DNA of 64,000 bases from Lunularia cruciata (taxonomy: Eukaryota > Streptophyta > Marchantiopsida > Lunulariales > Lunulariaceae): NCBI GenBank assembly GCA_948567375.1, contig OX419756.1, forward strand, positions 23,910,552-23,974,551, read 5' to 3'. Positions 48,547 to 59,400 of this stretch are shown here, piece after piece. The number at the start of each line of letters is the position of its first letter. The first letter of the stretch is position 1. Both the position numbers and the translations under genes were made by a program. Below the pieces are notes generated by a model that was not told the origin of the DNA, ran no database searches, and was given only the letters and a program-made list of their open reading frames with translations.

Positions 48547-49080
48547 ATGGCCACACCATCGACTTACCTCTCAAGGAAGAACTTGAGCTTTCAATGGACC
48601 ACCAAGCACAAAGAAGCATTCCAGAATATGAAACATGTGGCGTCTTCAAGACCCATTATTCAACTATATGATCCTCAACTACCTTGTGTGGTTGATTTTG
48701 ATGCTTCTAATTTAACAATTGGAGCCGTGTTGTATAAAGAATTCCTAGATGGGTTACATCCCATTGCCTTGTGTCTTGCCAGCTAAATACAATAGAAATG
48801 AACTACTCTACTTGAGATTGGGAAAAACTAGCAATGTTATATGCTCACCAAGGTATGGAGGCATTATCTCTTGAGGAAAAAAGTGATCATGCAAACTGAT
48901 CACAAGTCCTTATTGCAAACATTATATTTGAAACACATGAAGAGTTGATACTAGCAATGGGAGGAACAACTACAATTTTTTGACATCAAACTTGAGTACA
49001 AACCTGGTTGGTTCTATATCATCCCCGATGCCCTATCATAACAACATGATTTGAAGTCTTTTCTTTCATCACGGCAGTAA
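48547..49080 (+). pseudogene. Chromovirus B RNase H
   Basis: FQWTTKHKEAFQNMKHVASS, VVDFDASNLTIGAVLYKEF (catalytic Asp region) and DGLHPIALC, then a shifted part containing VIMQTDHKSLLQTL and KPGWFYIIPDALS, the conserved end of gypsy RNase H. Confidence 0.85.
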
Positions 49081-49089
49081 TTACAATGG

Positions 49090-49414
49090 TATCAATTGAC
49101 TCCAAAGTCCAAATCAAGTTTAGTACCACTTTACAATAAGATCTTTTCTTTCAAATGGTATAAAGTCATCTTGCCGCATGTGACAAGGAGTAAAACACCT
49201 TCAAGGAAGGCCTTCTATTTTGTGAGAACCAAATCTAGATTCCAGCCAAGGGTGATCTCCAACTTGTGCTCCTCCAAGAAGCCCATGACTTACCAATTGT
49301 TGGTCACATGGGTGTGGACAAGACCTTGGATACCCTCCAATGCCAATGGCGGTGGCCCAACATGGCACAAGATGTTTGTAAGTTTGTTTGATCTTGTGTT
49401 GCCAATGCAACAAG
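49090..49414 (+). pseudogene. Chromovirus B integrase zinc domain
   Basis: In broken frames the pattern VGHMGVDKTLDTLQC and CCQCNKAS is visible, the HHCC zinc module. A solo LTR (49420-50157) splits it; bases after the LTR continue the conserved ASNQ...KP stretch. Confidence 0.75.
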
Positions 49415-49419
49415 GCCAG

Positions 49420-50157
49420 TGTAATACTCCGAGGACAAGAGAAGAGAAAAAACACAAATTTCACACTCAATCATCAAATGGCCCAAAGGAGCACCTTCTC
49501 TTTATTATATAGACAAAGAAGGTCTCCTCCAAGGAAGCTCCACCATAGGATTAGACACACATATAGGTGACATGTCAGCAAGCTCCACCCTTGAAAACTT
49601 ACTTGGATGGGTGACATGTTGGTCTTGGTCCTATTTGGTTGGTCAAATAAGCTTTGACCAGAGGGAATCTTTTAGAGAATCTTCCTAAAGGAATCTCAAA
49701 ATCACATGGGTGAGGTACCGTTGGAAAGCTCTCAATGAGAAAAAGTAGGGGGGGGGAGGGAAGGCCAGCCGTTCCTCCATTGGGGGGGAATCTGCACATT
49801 TTTTAGGCCTAATTCATTTGTTTAGGCCTCCAAAATTGCCTTCAAAGATTTCAAGCATATTTAGATTCCTACTCTATTAGTAGAAGTCCCCTTTTGGTGA
49901 TACCTCTTTCTGATCTATTTAGTCCATCATGTATAACATCTATCCAAATGTTACCAAACTAATTCTCACCTTTAAATCATATGTCTAGCTATGGTCCTAA
50001 GGTTTTCAAGTCTATTTTGGTTTGTGCCTTATTAGTAAAAGTACTCTTTTGGTGATACTTCTATCTGATCTATTTTCACCATCATGTATAACATCATTCT
50101 AGATGTTACCAAAACAAATTTCACATCTAGCTTATATGGCTAGCTCTTGGTATTATA
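49420..50157 (-). repeat. Nested solo LTR of family A (long form, reverse)
   Basis: 738 bp from tgtaatactccgaggacaag to cttggtattata, with exact target duplication gccag (49415-49419 and 50158-50162). The U3-end segment of about 150 bp is present twice, as in the copy at 29690-30430. The terminal CA is mutated to TA. Confidence 0.93.
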
Positions 50158-50866
50158 GCCAGCAACCAAAAACCAAGTGGATTCTTTCAACCACTTCCCA
50201 TTCTATCTACTTGATGGGAACACGTGAGCTTAGATCTCATCACCTCCTTTCCCAAGACAAAGCAAGGTCACACAAAAAATTTGGTGTTTGTGGATAAGCT
50301 TAGTAAAAAAATCTATGTAGCACTAGCCTTTGATAGTGTGGATGCTCCAACATTAGCATAGATCTACTTAGACAATATCTTCAAGCATCATGGGATGGCT
50401 TGTATATTCATCTCCGACTATGATCCTCATTTCACTAGAAAGTTTTGGCAAGCACTCTTCTAGATACTCAACACAAAGCTTGCTTTGTCCACGGCCTATC
50501 ATCCTCAAATTGATGGACAAACTGAATGTGAAAATTGCACCTTGGGGGATATGATTTGTATCTTTGTCAATGTTCTTTATACCAATTGGGATGAATGTCT
50601 TGTAGTTATGGAGTTTGCATACAGTAATTCCAAACATGCAAGCATTGGATTCTCTCATTTCTTCCTTAATTTTGGCCAAAACTCCCTTGGTCCATATTCC
50701 CTTCTTGCTCTTCCTCTATCTCATGTCCCTCATACTTTCACCTTCTCGACCACAATATCCCAATCCTTCCAACAAGCCAAATCTCATCTCCTTGTTGCTC
50801 AGAATAGACAAAAATAATATGTAGACCACCATCATCATGATCTTACCTTTCAACTTGATGATAAGG
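50158..50866 (+). pseudogene. Chromovirus B integrase core
   Basis: NLVFVDKLSKKIYVALAFDS, IFKHHGMACIFISDYDPHFT (second Asp), LALSTAYHPQIDGQTECENC (Glu) and MEFAYSNSKHASIGFSHFF are the standard order of the integrase core. Stops and changes, such as ISDYDP for the usual SDRDP, indicate decay. Confidence 0.88.
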
Positions 50867-51607
50867 TGTAATACCAAGAGCTAGCCATATGATCTAGATG
50901 AGAAATTTGGTTTAGTAACATCTAGAATGATGTTATATATGATGGACAAAATAGATCAGATAGAAGTATCACCAAAAGAGTACTTCGACTAATAGGGCAA
51001 AAACCAAAATTGAACCTTAGAACAAATAGCTAGACATATGATTTAAGGTGAGAATTGGTTTGGTAACACCTAGAAGGATGTTACACATGATGGACTAAAT
51101 AGATCAGAAAGAGATATCACAAAAAGGGAACTTCTACAAACAGAGGAGGAACCAAAATATGCATGAAATCTTTGAAGGCAATTTTGGAGGCCTAAATGGA
51201 TGAATTAGGTCTCTAAAATGTGCACAATCCTTCCCATTCTCCCAGTGGACAAAAGGCTTGACTTCCCTTCCCTACTTTTTCTCGTCAAGAGCTTTACAAC
51301 GGTACTCATTCATGTGATTTTGAGATTCCTACAAGAAGATTCCCTAAAATATTCCCTCCGGTCACAGCTTGTTTGACCAACCAGATAGAACCAGGACCAA
51401 CATGTCACCCATCCAAGTAAGTAATACAAGGGTGGAGCTTGTTGACATGTCACCTATCTATGTGCATAATCCTATGGTGGAGCTTCCTTGGAGGAGATCC
51501 TCTTTGTCTATATAATAAAGAGAAGTTGCTCCTTTTGGGCATTGAAGTTTGAGTGTGAAACTTGTGTTTGTGTGTATGTGTTTCCCAGCTATCCTCAAAA
51601 TATTAGA
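50867..51607 (+). repeat. Nested solo LTR of family A (long form, forward)
   Basis: 741 bp from tgtaataccaagagctagcc to ctcaaaatattaga. The internal tandem duplication has a period of about 149 bp (agctag at 50879 and 51028). Flanks taagg (50862-50866) and aaagg (51608-51612) are a one-mismatch target duplication. Coding sequence resumes in the same integrase tail (KVMLSSSNLPLPLDSQ). Confidence 0.9.
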
Positions 51608-52048
51608 AAAGGTCATGCTCTCCTCTAGTAACCTACCTCTTCCACTTGATTCCCAAGTTCATGAACTTGCTCCTAATTGGATGGGTCCATTTGATGTCAC
51701 CCAAATCATTTCTCCTATTGCTTATCAACTTGCCTTGCCTTCTCATATGTGAATCCACCTTGTCTTTCACATTTCCAAGTTGAAACACTTTGTTTCTAAT
51801 CCATCTTCATTTTACTCTCATGTCCAACACCCTCCTCCTCCTATGCTTATCAATGATCATGAGGAGTATGAAGCTGATCATACCCTTGCATGTTGCCACA
51901 TTCAATAGGGCTACCAACAACATACTGAGCACAAGGTCCTTTGGAAAGGATATCCCCTTCATGATGCTACTAGGGAGCTTCTTTCTCATTTCCAGAATGC
52001 ACAAACGGCCATCCAAGAGTTTGAAGCTTCATTGGTGATGAGGACATA
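51608..52048 (+). pseudogene. Chromovirus B integrase tail and chromodomain
   Basis: LAPNWMGPFDVTQIISPIAY and YQLALPSHM are the integrase tail. In another frame, EEYEADHTLACCHI, HKVLWKGYPLHDATREL and QTAIQEFEASL form a recognisable but damaged chromodomain (a stop within, and the last Trp of ATWE changed). Confidence 0.8.
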
Positions 52049-52070
52049 ACCAACTAGTAGCAGGAGAATA

Positions 52071-52532
52071 TATAACAATTTGGAGTTATCTACAAGTTAT
52101 TTAAAGCTAACAAAGTAGCAAATAAACCAAATTAGCCTGGAATATTCTAGAAGTATCTAAGAAGATACTTGGCATCTTCCAAGTATTGGATAATGTGCAT
52201 GCCAAGTGGTGACTTCTAGGAGGAAGCTTCCCGGCTAGCTTAGCTTGCACTTCAAGTAGATAGCTTCTAGAATGAAGCTTCAAACTAGCTTAGCTTGCAT
52301 GCCAAGTAGGTGATTTATAGAAGAAAGTTTCTTGAGAAGCTTCCCAACTAACTTGGCTTGCATTCCAAGAAAGTGACTTTAGAAAGCTTCTTGAGAAGCT
52401 TCTCAAGAGCCTTGTATGGTCCCTAAGTATCACAGCCCAAGCTCATGCTGGGAATTTGGAGTTTCACACACTCAAGTGTCTCAATGTGATCTTCAATTCT
52501 CTTATTTCTCTCCTTGGTCTCTGTCTTTTACA
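52071..52532 (+). repeat. Right LTR of chromovirus B (462 bp)
   Basis: Starts tataacaatttggagttatc (TG changed to TA) and ends ctgtcttttaca. It is longer than the left LTR because of extra copies of the 'gcttgca..ccaagta.gtgg'/'gaagcttc' internal unit. Divergence between the LTRs shows an old insertion. Confidence 0.9.
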
Positions 52533-52537
52533 CACAT

Positions 52538-53099
52538 GGTGATTCAAATGAAACTCAAGAACCACATTCTTTATCTATTACCATCTTTGATGACTCATCT
52601 AAACTTACCATGGCTGGAGAGAAATATTAGCACAAGTTCCAAAAAAGGTCCATATCCACATCATGCGTACATATATGATTCAATTTATCCTTGATAGTCC
52701 TTCATCCTTGTTTTAGCTCCTTCTCGATGAACCCCTTGCTAGTGCACTTGTTTTTCTATGTCCGACCTTGTCAATAGGAGGCTATATATTGAGCCCATTT
52801 TTTGTATAGCCTGTAATCTTTCATGGATTTGTGAAAGCACTTCCCAATTTTCACCAGATAAGTTGCCATATAACTAAATGTTGTACTCTTCCAAACAAGT
52901 TTCTTACAACTTCATGTATTTGCTTGGAATGTGCAAGGTCCTCAAGATAATCCAATAACTGACCATAATGGTGATAGACCATCCGGAACCTCCTGTCATC
53001 CCGCATTTTTGGTTTAGAGCCTGCAGATGAAAGCCCTGAAAACTGCTCCGGCGATAGTCCTGTCGGTTGCCCCGGCTCCAACTGTCCTATGAATACCAT
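52538..53099 (-). pseudogene. 5' exon of the right-arm coiled-coil gene, decayed
   Basis: From an ATG at 53099 the frame reads MVFIGQLEPGQPTG and MRDDRRFRMVYHHYGQLLDY, then LEDLAHSKQIH, homologous to DERFRMATHHYSKILDYLED of the left-arm gene. After 52851 it is shifted and has stops, but 'RTIKDKLNHMYA' and the donor ATG|GTAAGTTTAG at 52608 are still recognisable and match the left-arm donor exactly in position and sequence. The chromovirus at 45463-52532 lies in the following intron. Similarity continues a little upstream (to about 53.25 kb), marking the outer part of the arm. Confidence 0.65.
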
Positions 53100-53299
53100 G
53101 TCTCACAAATCTTGGAATTTCTCTAGCAAAGGAACTAGAACAGATTTAGAAAGGTGGATTGGCTACACTATCTGAACTAAACTCACAAGGAGATAGTTTC
53201 TTCTTGAGGATAGAACTCTAAACTTGTGAGTGGAGGTGCCCTCCATACTTGCACCCAACAAACTTTGTTTCTGTCAATTCCCGTGCAAAGTTAGCGTAA

Positions 53300-53890
53300 T
53301 CAAATCTCCTCTTTACTCTTTATTTCCTTTCTCTTTGCTCCACTCTCCAAAATGCAGCTCTGCTTGAAGTTTGAATATTGTATTGCATTGGGAGTTCGAA
53401 CCAGTTTTCTCAAGGTCACAAGCTAGTCGCCCAAAATCCTCATTTGTAAATTCCAGACGAGTTCTCTCGAGGCCACGCTCAAAAATCCTCCGGAGTCCAC
53501 AAGGTGATGTCAAAATCTTCACCTGTAATCTAAACTGAATTGTGATTTGTTTCGATATAGATGCTCTCGGGAAAGAGCTCACCTCGATTAAAAGAATTCC
53601 AACATTTACATAAGAAATAAATTTCTCTCGCGTCCTCTCGACTCAAATTATATCGGCGATAAAGTAAAATGCACGAGCTGGAATCACAGGAATCATAAGG
53701 ATCATTGGAATCGCGTTTGCGCAAACCCAAGAGAATTGAAATTTTCCATAGCTTTCCTCTTTCCACACGCAGTAACTTTGATAAGCATTTAATTTGGTCA
53801 TTTTATTATTATCAGGAAGCATGTACCCTGTACCTGATTTTGCCCCATAATTTACTTATGGTGTTTAGCCGTGATAGTGGAAACGGGCCG
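53300..53890 (-). other. Outer edge of the right arm; unrecognised frames
   Basis: Minus-strand frames at 53766-53530 and 53582-53313 lie upstream of the decayed coiled-coil gene. They contain a degenerate 53-bp tandem repeat (gaggattt...gagaactcgtctggaat and a related unit, about 53395-53500). No domain is recognisable. Base composition changes here from AT-rich to gene-like. Confidence 0.3.
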
Positions 53891-54186
53891 TAATGTTATT
53901 AAAATACCCGCAATCGTTTTTACATGCGTTGTTTCAGGAGTTTTTGCGGGTGATCTCAATCGCAGGTAACTTCCCCGTGAAACCTATTATTGAAACGCCA
54001 CATTGTTCTGTTCTGGGTTCTCGGACCCCCAAGCTTAACTTTCATTTCCTTTTGTTGCGGTCTGAATATAAGATTTCTCTCTCTCCCTTAAAACCCATGG
54101 CCCTGTTACGAGGCTTTAACTTTCAAAGCTTTTGGCTCTATTCTAAGGTCTCACCAAGCCCAGTTTTCAGAAACACCTCCTGTTGA

Positions 54187-56428
54187 TACTAACCTCCAAA
54201 AAGTTTATGGAGATGGGAATTGAATCTATGTTACTGAGTAGATACATACAGTCTAACCTTCGTGTGAACATAAAATAAAATTAGCCTTGTAAGACACACA
54301 AAATTAACTTGGGAACTCGCTATCATTTTGACATAAATCTTGTTCTTGTAATCTAATCAAAGCCTCCATGTGCGCTTAACGCTAACCTTGTAAGACCTAA
54401 GACTCAACTACAGATTTTGGGAAAAAATTTCTCTTTTCTATTGGCAATCTCCTTTGTAAAACATCCATTTCACAAAATAATTGGTAGTAAAAATACTGAA
54501 CACTTGTTTTGTTTTATCTTTGGAATAGATTGTCCCTCACATGACGGAATTTGAACATAATCTTATAAGATTTAGACCATAGTGACAAATATTCTCTAAG
54601 TTATCAAAATTAGTTTTAGCCCTCAAATATACCCTACACAATTTCTAAAAATAATCTCATAGATTTTGTATAAATTAAGAATATTCTTTTAAGTGATCAC
54701 AACCGTAATTCTTACCCTAATAATTGTTTAAGTACTAATGTTTTTTCTCAGGACTTCTATTGTTATAATCCATACTCTATACATATCGTAAGATTTACAT
54801 CAATAATGGAACAGAGAGTATAATAAGGCCCAGATGTGGTCTGCATTAACAAGTTCCACATGTGAAGTAACAAGTTACAGAATATGAACTGCACCAATAG
54901 CCCTCCTTAAAATAGCAGAATCCTCTATCAATCGATGCAACGTTATTAATCTGTATTACGTTTACATAATTTTTCTAGTGGCGGATCCATTCAAATTATG
55001 AAATTAATTTCAAAGATGATTAATAAGATCTTTTAGATCTTAGTTTATCTTCGTAAGAAGTTTACAAGTAAAATCTCAGGGTTATTCAACTCAAATTTTT
55101 AAAATTTTAGATCTAATATCTATTTTATTATATAAATTTTTAACCTGTTTATTTTGGAACAATTAAATTTCAACTGTTTGCAACGATGTTCAAGGAGATG
55201 TTCATGACATCCAACATAAGCCTAAGGACTTCCTAGTACCCCCAACGAAATACATAACGGCATTATCTTTATAAGATATACTGTCAATATTTATGGATTG
55301 TTCCATATATTTCAATTGAAAACCCAATTACATCCATAAAAAGCGATAATTTATAGGTTCCTATATTACTTCTACTGTTATCCTTCTCGTAGCAAGTTGC
55401 AATGTGTTGTACGTAGGGGTCCTTTCAAAACTCCATCTCTGGTTCTATTGACAAGTTGAAATGTGCTGTACGCAGGGCTCCTTCCAGAACTCCCATCTCT
55501 GGAACTCCATGTTTGCAATGAAAACGCCACTTCGCTTGTGTGTTTGACATCATTGATAGAATTAGTGAACACTTTGGTGTAAATCAGGAGATTTGTAACA
55601 GGTGATTTTGAAATCTGATGTCAATATCCAGCCTTTGAAGTATAGATTCGACCGGGAGTCTCTAAATATATGGCTCTCAAGGTCCGGCCTGACGGTGATC
55701 GTACCTCCCTTGGGTTATTGTTTGAAATCTCAATTCTGGGACAGAGGTTTCGAGTTTTGAGGCTTAAGTTTAGTATTTTCTATTTTTAATAAGGACATTA
55801 TCGTAACATGATCAGTGAGAAAAGAAGAGCCAAGGGACGGGTGAGAAACTCACAAAATGAAACAAACAGATCAAAGTGGGTTTCCCTTTCTTTGCTCTTT
55901 TGTTTCGCCCATTCGAGGGCAAAGACATGGGTTTTATCTCATGGTTGCAACAAAACCAAGAAGCTATACAGTTTTAGTTTCGATGGAGAGTAGTTCAGCC
56001 AGGACGCCTACGATCCGTTTCCAATGGATGCCAAGCGATGCGGCTTTGTAACTCGGATAAAGATTCTAAACATTTTGGACAATGTTTATTTAAGAAAGAT
56101 CGAACGTTTGCACCAGTCTTGTGAGATATTAGTTGGTGTGAAACTCCACCCAACCAGCAGTAACTTTTTGAGTAAAGAAACGATCGCACAATAATATACC
56201 AGAGTAAGTAGTAAGTAGGTGTGAAGTGTGAAGGACTTCCGGTCACAAGATCAGTAATTTATCTTGATGAAGACACCCGTAGTAATGAACGTCATTCACA
56301 GACGGTTTACACATACCCGAGATTATTAGGCGTCATCTTTAAATTCCTGATGATATTTGGATACTGAATAGTGCAAAGCCAACCCAGGTAAAGTAAACTG
56401 TGATGACCACAAGGTAAAACTTTATATC
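54187..56428. other. Spacer 3' of the MOSC gene, one short tandem repeat
   Basis: AT-rich to about 55370, then balanced. At 55388-55508 two units of about 60 bp (caagttgcaatgtgttgtac and caagttgaaatgtgctgtac) stand in tandem. Frames at 55808-55993 (plus) and 55995-56246 (minus) show no recognisable domain. Confidence 0.4.
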
Positions 56429-59400
56429 TCAACTATACTCTCTCACAATCAAGGAATCTCCAACCGCCACACACGCCATTTTATCTGAGCCCGAATTGCT
56501 GGAGATAGTGTCATCCGCTACGAAGTATGTCCCGAAGAAGACCTGTTTTCCGTTACCAATCTTGACACCGAGCATCTCACCCTTGCGGAATGTGCCCATG
56601 GTCTAACACAGGAGATAAACGATATTTGTAAGTAGATTATCTTACCAATTTTTTCAAAGTCTGACAAACTCTAGGTTATGCTGAACAAGGACTTTCATAC
56701 CCAAAGAGATTTCTACAAATGAGATAGTACCTTTATTGGTTCCTCGCCTATATCCTCTGGGTTTTCTTGATTGATAGTTGGAACCTGCAAAATGCCAAAA
56801 TCAGAGACGTATGTACCATGTACATAATTTTGGTACATTATTCTTAAGTTACTGTTGCGCGACTCCTCTTGAAGTACGAACATAGTTCGCACCATAAAGC
56901 ATCTTGCGCAACGTCCCCCGGAGGTTTTGCCAGCTTGTCGAATGGTGGCACTCAAGAAAAGTTAACATATCAAGCAGGTCCGTCTTTTAGAAGGTCGATT
57001 GTTAGCCTCTAAGGAGAGCTATAATTGATACCCCAATCCTCCGATTTATCCAATCTTGCAATCTACTGCAACTTCAACTTACCTGTAACTAGTTCGATTG
57101 TTAGCCTCTAGGGAGGGCTACTCCAATCCTCCGATTTATCCAATCTTGCAATCTACTCCAACTGTAACTTACCTGTAACTAATTCCTTAAAGGGCCATTA
57201 CATTTTTTCTGCATAATACAAGTTAAAAGATCAACGACGGGTAAAGGGGCAGAGAAATGTATGTACGATCTACCTGTAGGGCACATATTGAGTTTATTGA
57301 GTTCGGAACAAGTTCGATGGGACACAGTTCTATACCAATAAGACTAGACTAGACAAGACATGAGTAAATAAACATGGTACGAGAAATAAATCCCTCTACC
57401 TGTACGGCATATTGTGTAGAATACAGAACCCGTTATTAACAATAGGGTATAGGGTTCCATGCCCACGTCTAACCGGACTTGACTCTGACATTTGACGGTA
57501 ACGTAGTAGAAATCTTCATAACTGTCAGTTACGTAGAGAGGTACGCATGCGTTTGCCTGCAGACAAGGGTGAATGCAGTAGAAACCTTTATGATTATGTA
57601 AGTCTACAATGGAGAGCTACATATGTACCTGCAGGAAAGGGCAGTGCGAGCAAATGAAGCCTTGAGGAAAGCAGCCGTTATCTTGCATCATCAGCGTTAG
57701 TAGACTGGACATAAACAGCAAAACTCTCCCATCTGAGAACACCTGGACGGCCCAGGAATGACTGTTTAGGATTGGGATCAAACCCTGCGTGCACTGTCTC
57801 AGCGTGAGCCCCATCAACACCAACACAAAAGGGAATAGCAGGCTTTCGTAATAAGTCTGCACGATGACACCATCGATTTCATCAGTGCCCACGGGGTGCT
57901 GAGGCAGCTGGATGCAAATGCCAGTACCCCTCGTGCCGAGTTTCTTTAGTGCTGATGAGTGCAATGGCAGGTCTTTCTGAAAGTGTTGCTCACGGAAAAC
58001 GGAGAAAAGGGGTTATGAAGGCCACGTTTAACTGCAGGCTGCCTAGGACATATCAAGCAAATAACACACCCAAACAGGTATGGTGTACACCGGAATGGCA
58101 GCAAGACACAACATCCAGTAATAATCATCCGGATCCAGAGTGTGAGAGGTGGTCCAGCAGAAACATTGACTGTTAAGTAAAGTATGCATACATTAGTGTA
58201 GGGCATGGGCATATATTAAGTGTATGAATATGGAGCCTGTTCGTTAGAACACGCTTCGACCCACTTAAGACAGGACAATAAATGACAGTGTGTACGAGAA
58301 AATGGGAGTAAATCGCTCATAACCATCATTCACCACTTTAGTGGACGAGGTACAAGAAGTAAATCCCCCATAACAACCATCATTCACCTTGTGATGAATG
58401 ATGGTTATGGGGGAGTGGTGAGCACGCTATCCTGTTAATTGGTACATGCGAGCGAGGACTAGTGTAAAGCAAGTATCTTCGACTAATCATCCTACTCCCA
58501 CCACCTGTCCTTCGCCAAGTAATAGAGAAACAAGAGAGAGGATATCAATGTTCATTTGCCGCATTGAATAGGTTGAGCGATAGGCAGCATTCGATACCCA
58601 AGTTAAGCTGTACCTCGGGCGAAACTTTATTGTGTCAAAGTACACGGCTTATATTGCAGTCGGTTTCAGGATCTTTCTGACTCCGACTCCAGTGACAAGT
58701 AGGATTTAAGACCAAGTTAAAGCAAGCGCTTGGGAACTGCATTATGATCCTTGACGCGCTAAATGGACGTCAGTGACAAGGCGAAGATTAAGAGAACGGG
58801 AAAAATTCACTTCACCCGATTCAGGTCAGATCCCGATGATTGTTTCTTTGTAGCAATGCTTCTCATTGGCTCTAAAGTACAGATCTTTCACTCATATCTA
58901 GCAATAAGAAACCACAGCCTGATTTTCAGAGTGCAATTACTTCATCGATATGACTTGAATTAAGGAAGTACCTTGCAGCGAGCGCAGGGATGCACAAATG
59001 TGAACGTGGATGGTCGACCTGAATGTACTATCGAGAAGCTTCGCCACTTGTCCTCCTCGAAGGCCGGTGGTCCACCGACGATTAAACTGATGGAACCGGG
59101 TTAGGCAGCTGAATCAGTCAAGTCTTCGACGCACGTGTTCACCAAACCTGCTCATTACCCTTTTGCTAACAGAGTTTGAAGAGCAACAAAACTTACTTGG
59201 GACGAAACCGATTCATGGCAACGTCATTTGGGAGTCGGCCATTCAGATCATCAAGCGATGCCTGCACACAAAAGAAAATAGGTTTCATCGATCGTTCCGT
59301 TGGTACCACAGACCCCGTTCCCCGAATGGATGCATCTTGCAAGGGGCAGTGGCGTAGAAACAGGGAAGTAGACACCAGTACACGAGACTCAAGGATACTT

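Larger units (their letters stand above)
45463..52532 (+). mobile_element. Ty3/gypsy chromovirus (family B) with nested solo LTRs
   Basis: A 7070-bp element with exact 5-bp target duplication cacat (45458-45462 and 52533-52537). LTRs are 45463-45864 and 52071-52532, with an initiator-Met-type primer site after the left LTR. Gag, RT, RNase H, integrase and chromodomain remnants occur in the right order, all with stops. Two solo LTRs of family A interrupt it, one reversed in the integrase zinc region and one forward in the integrase tail. Removing these two leaves about 5.6 kb. It landed in the intron of the right-arm coiled-coil gene, in the opposite orientation. Confidence 0.93.

Noticed and set aside
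53893-54186. Plus-strand 97-codon ORF
   Set aside because: Its content follows a loosely repeated phrase also found near 38300; no domain and no homologous reading frame.
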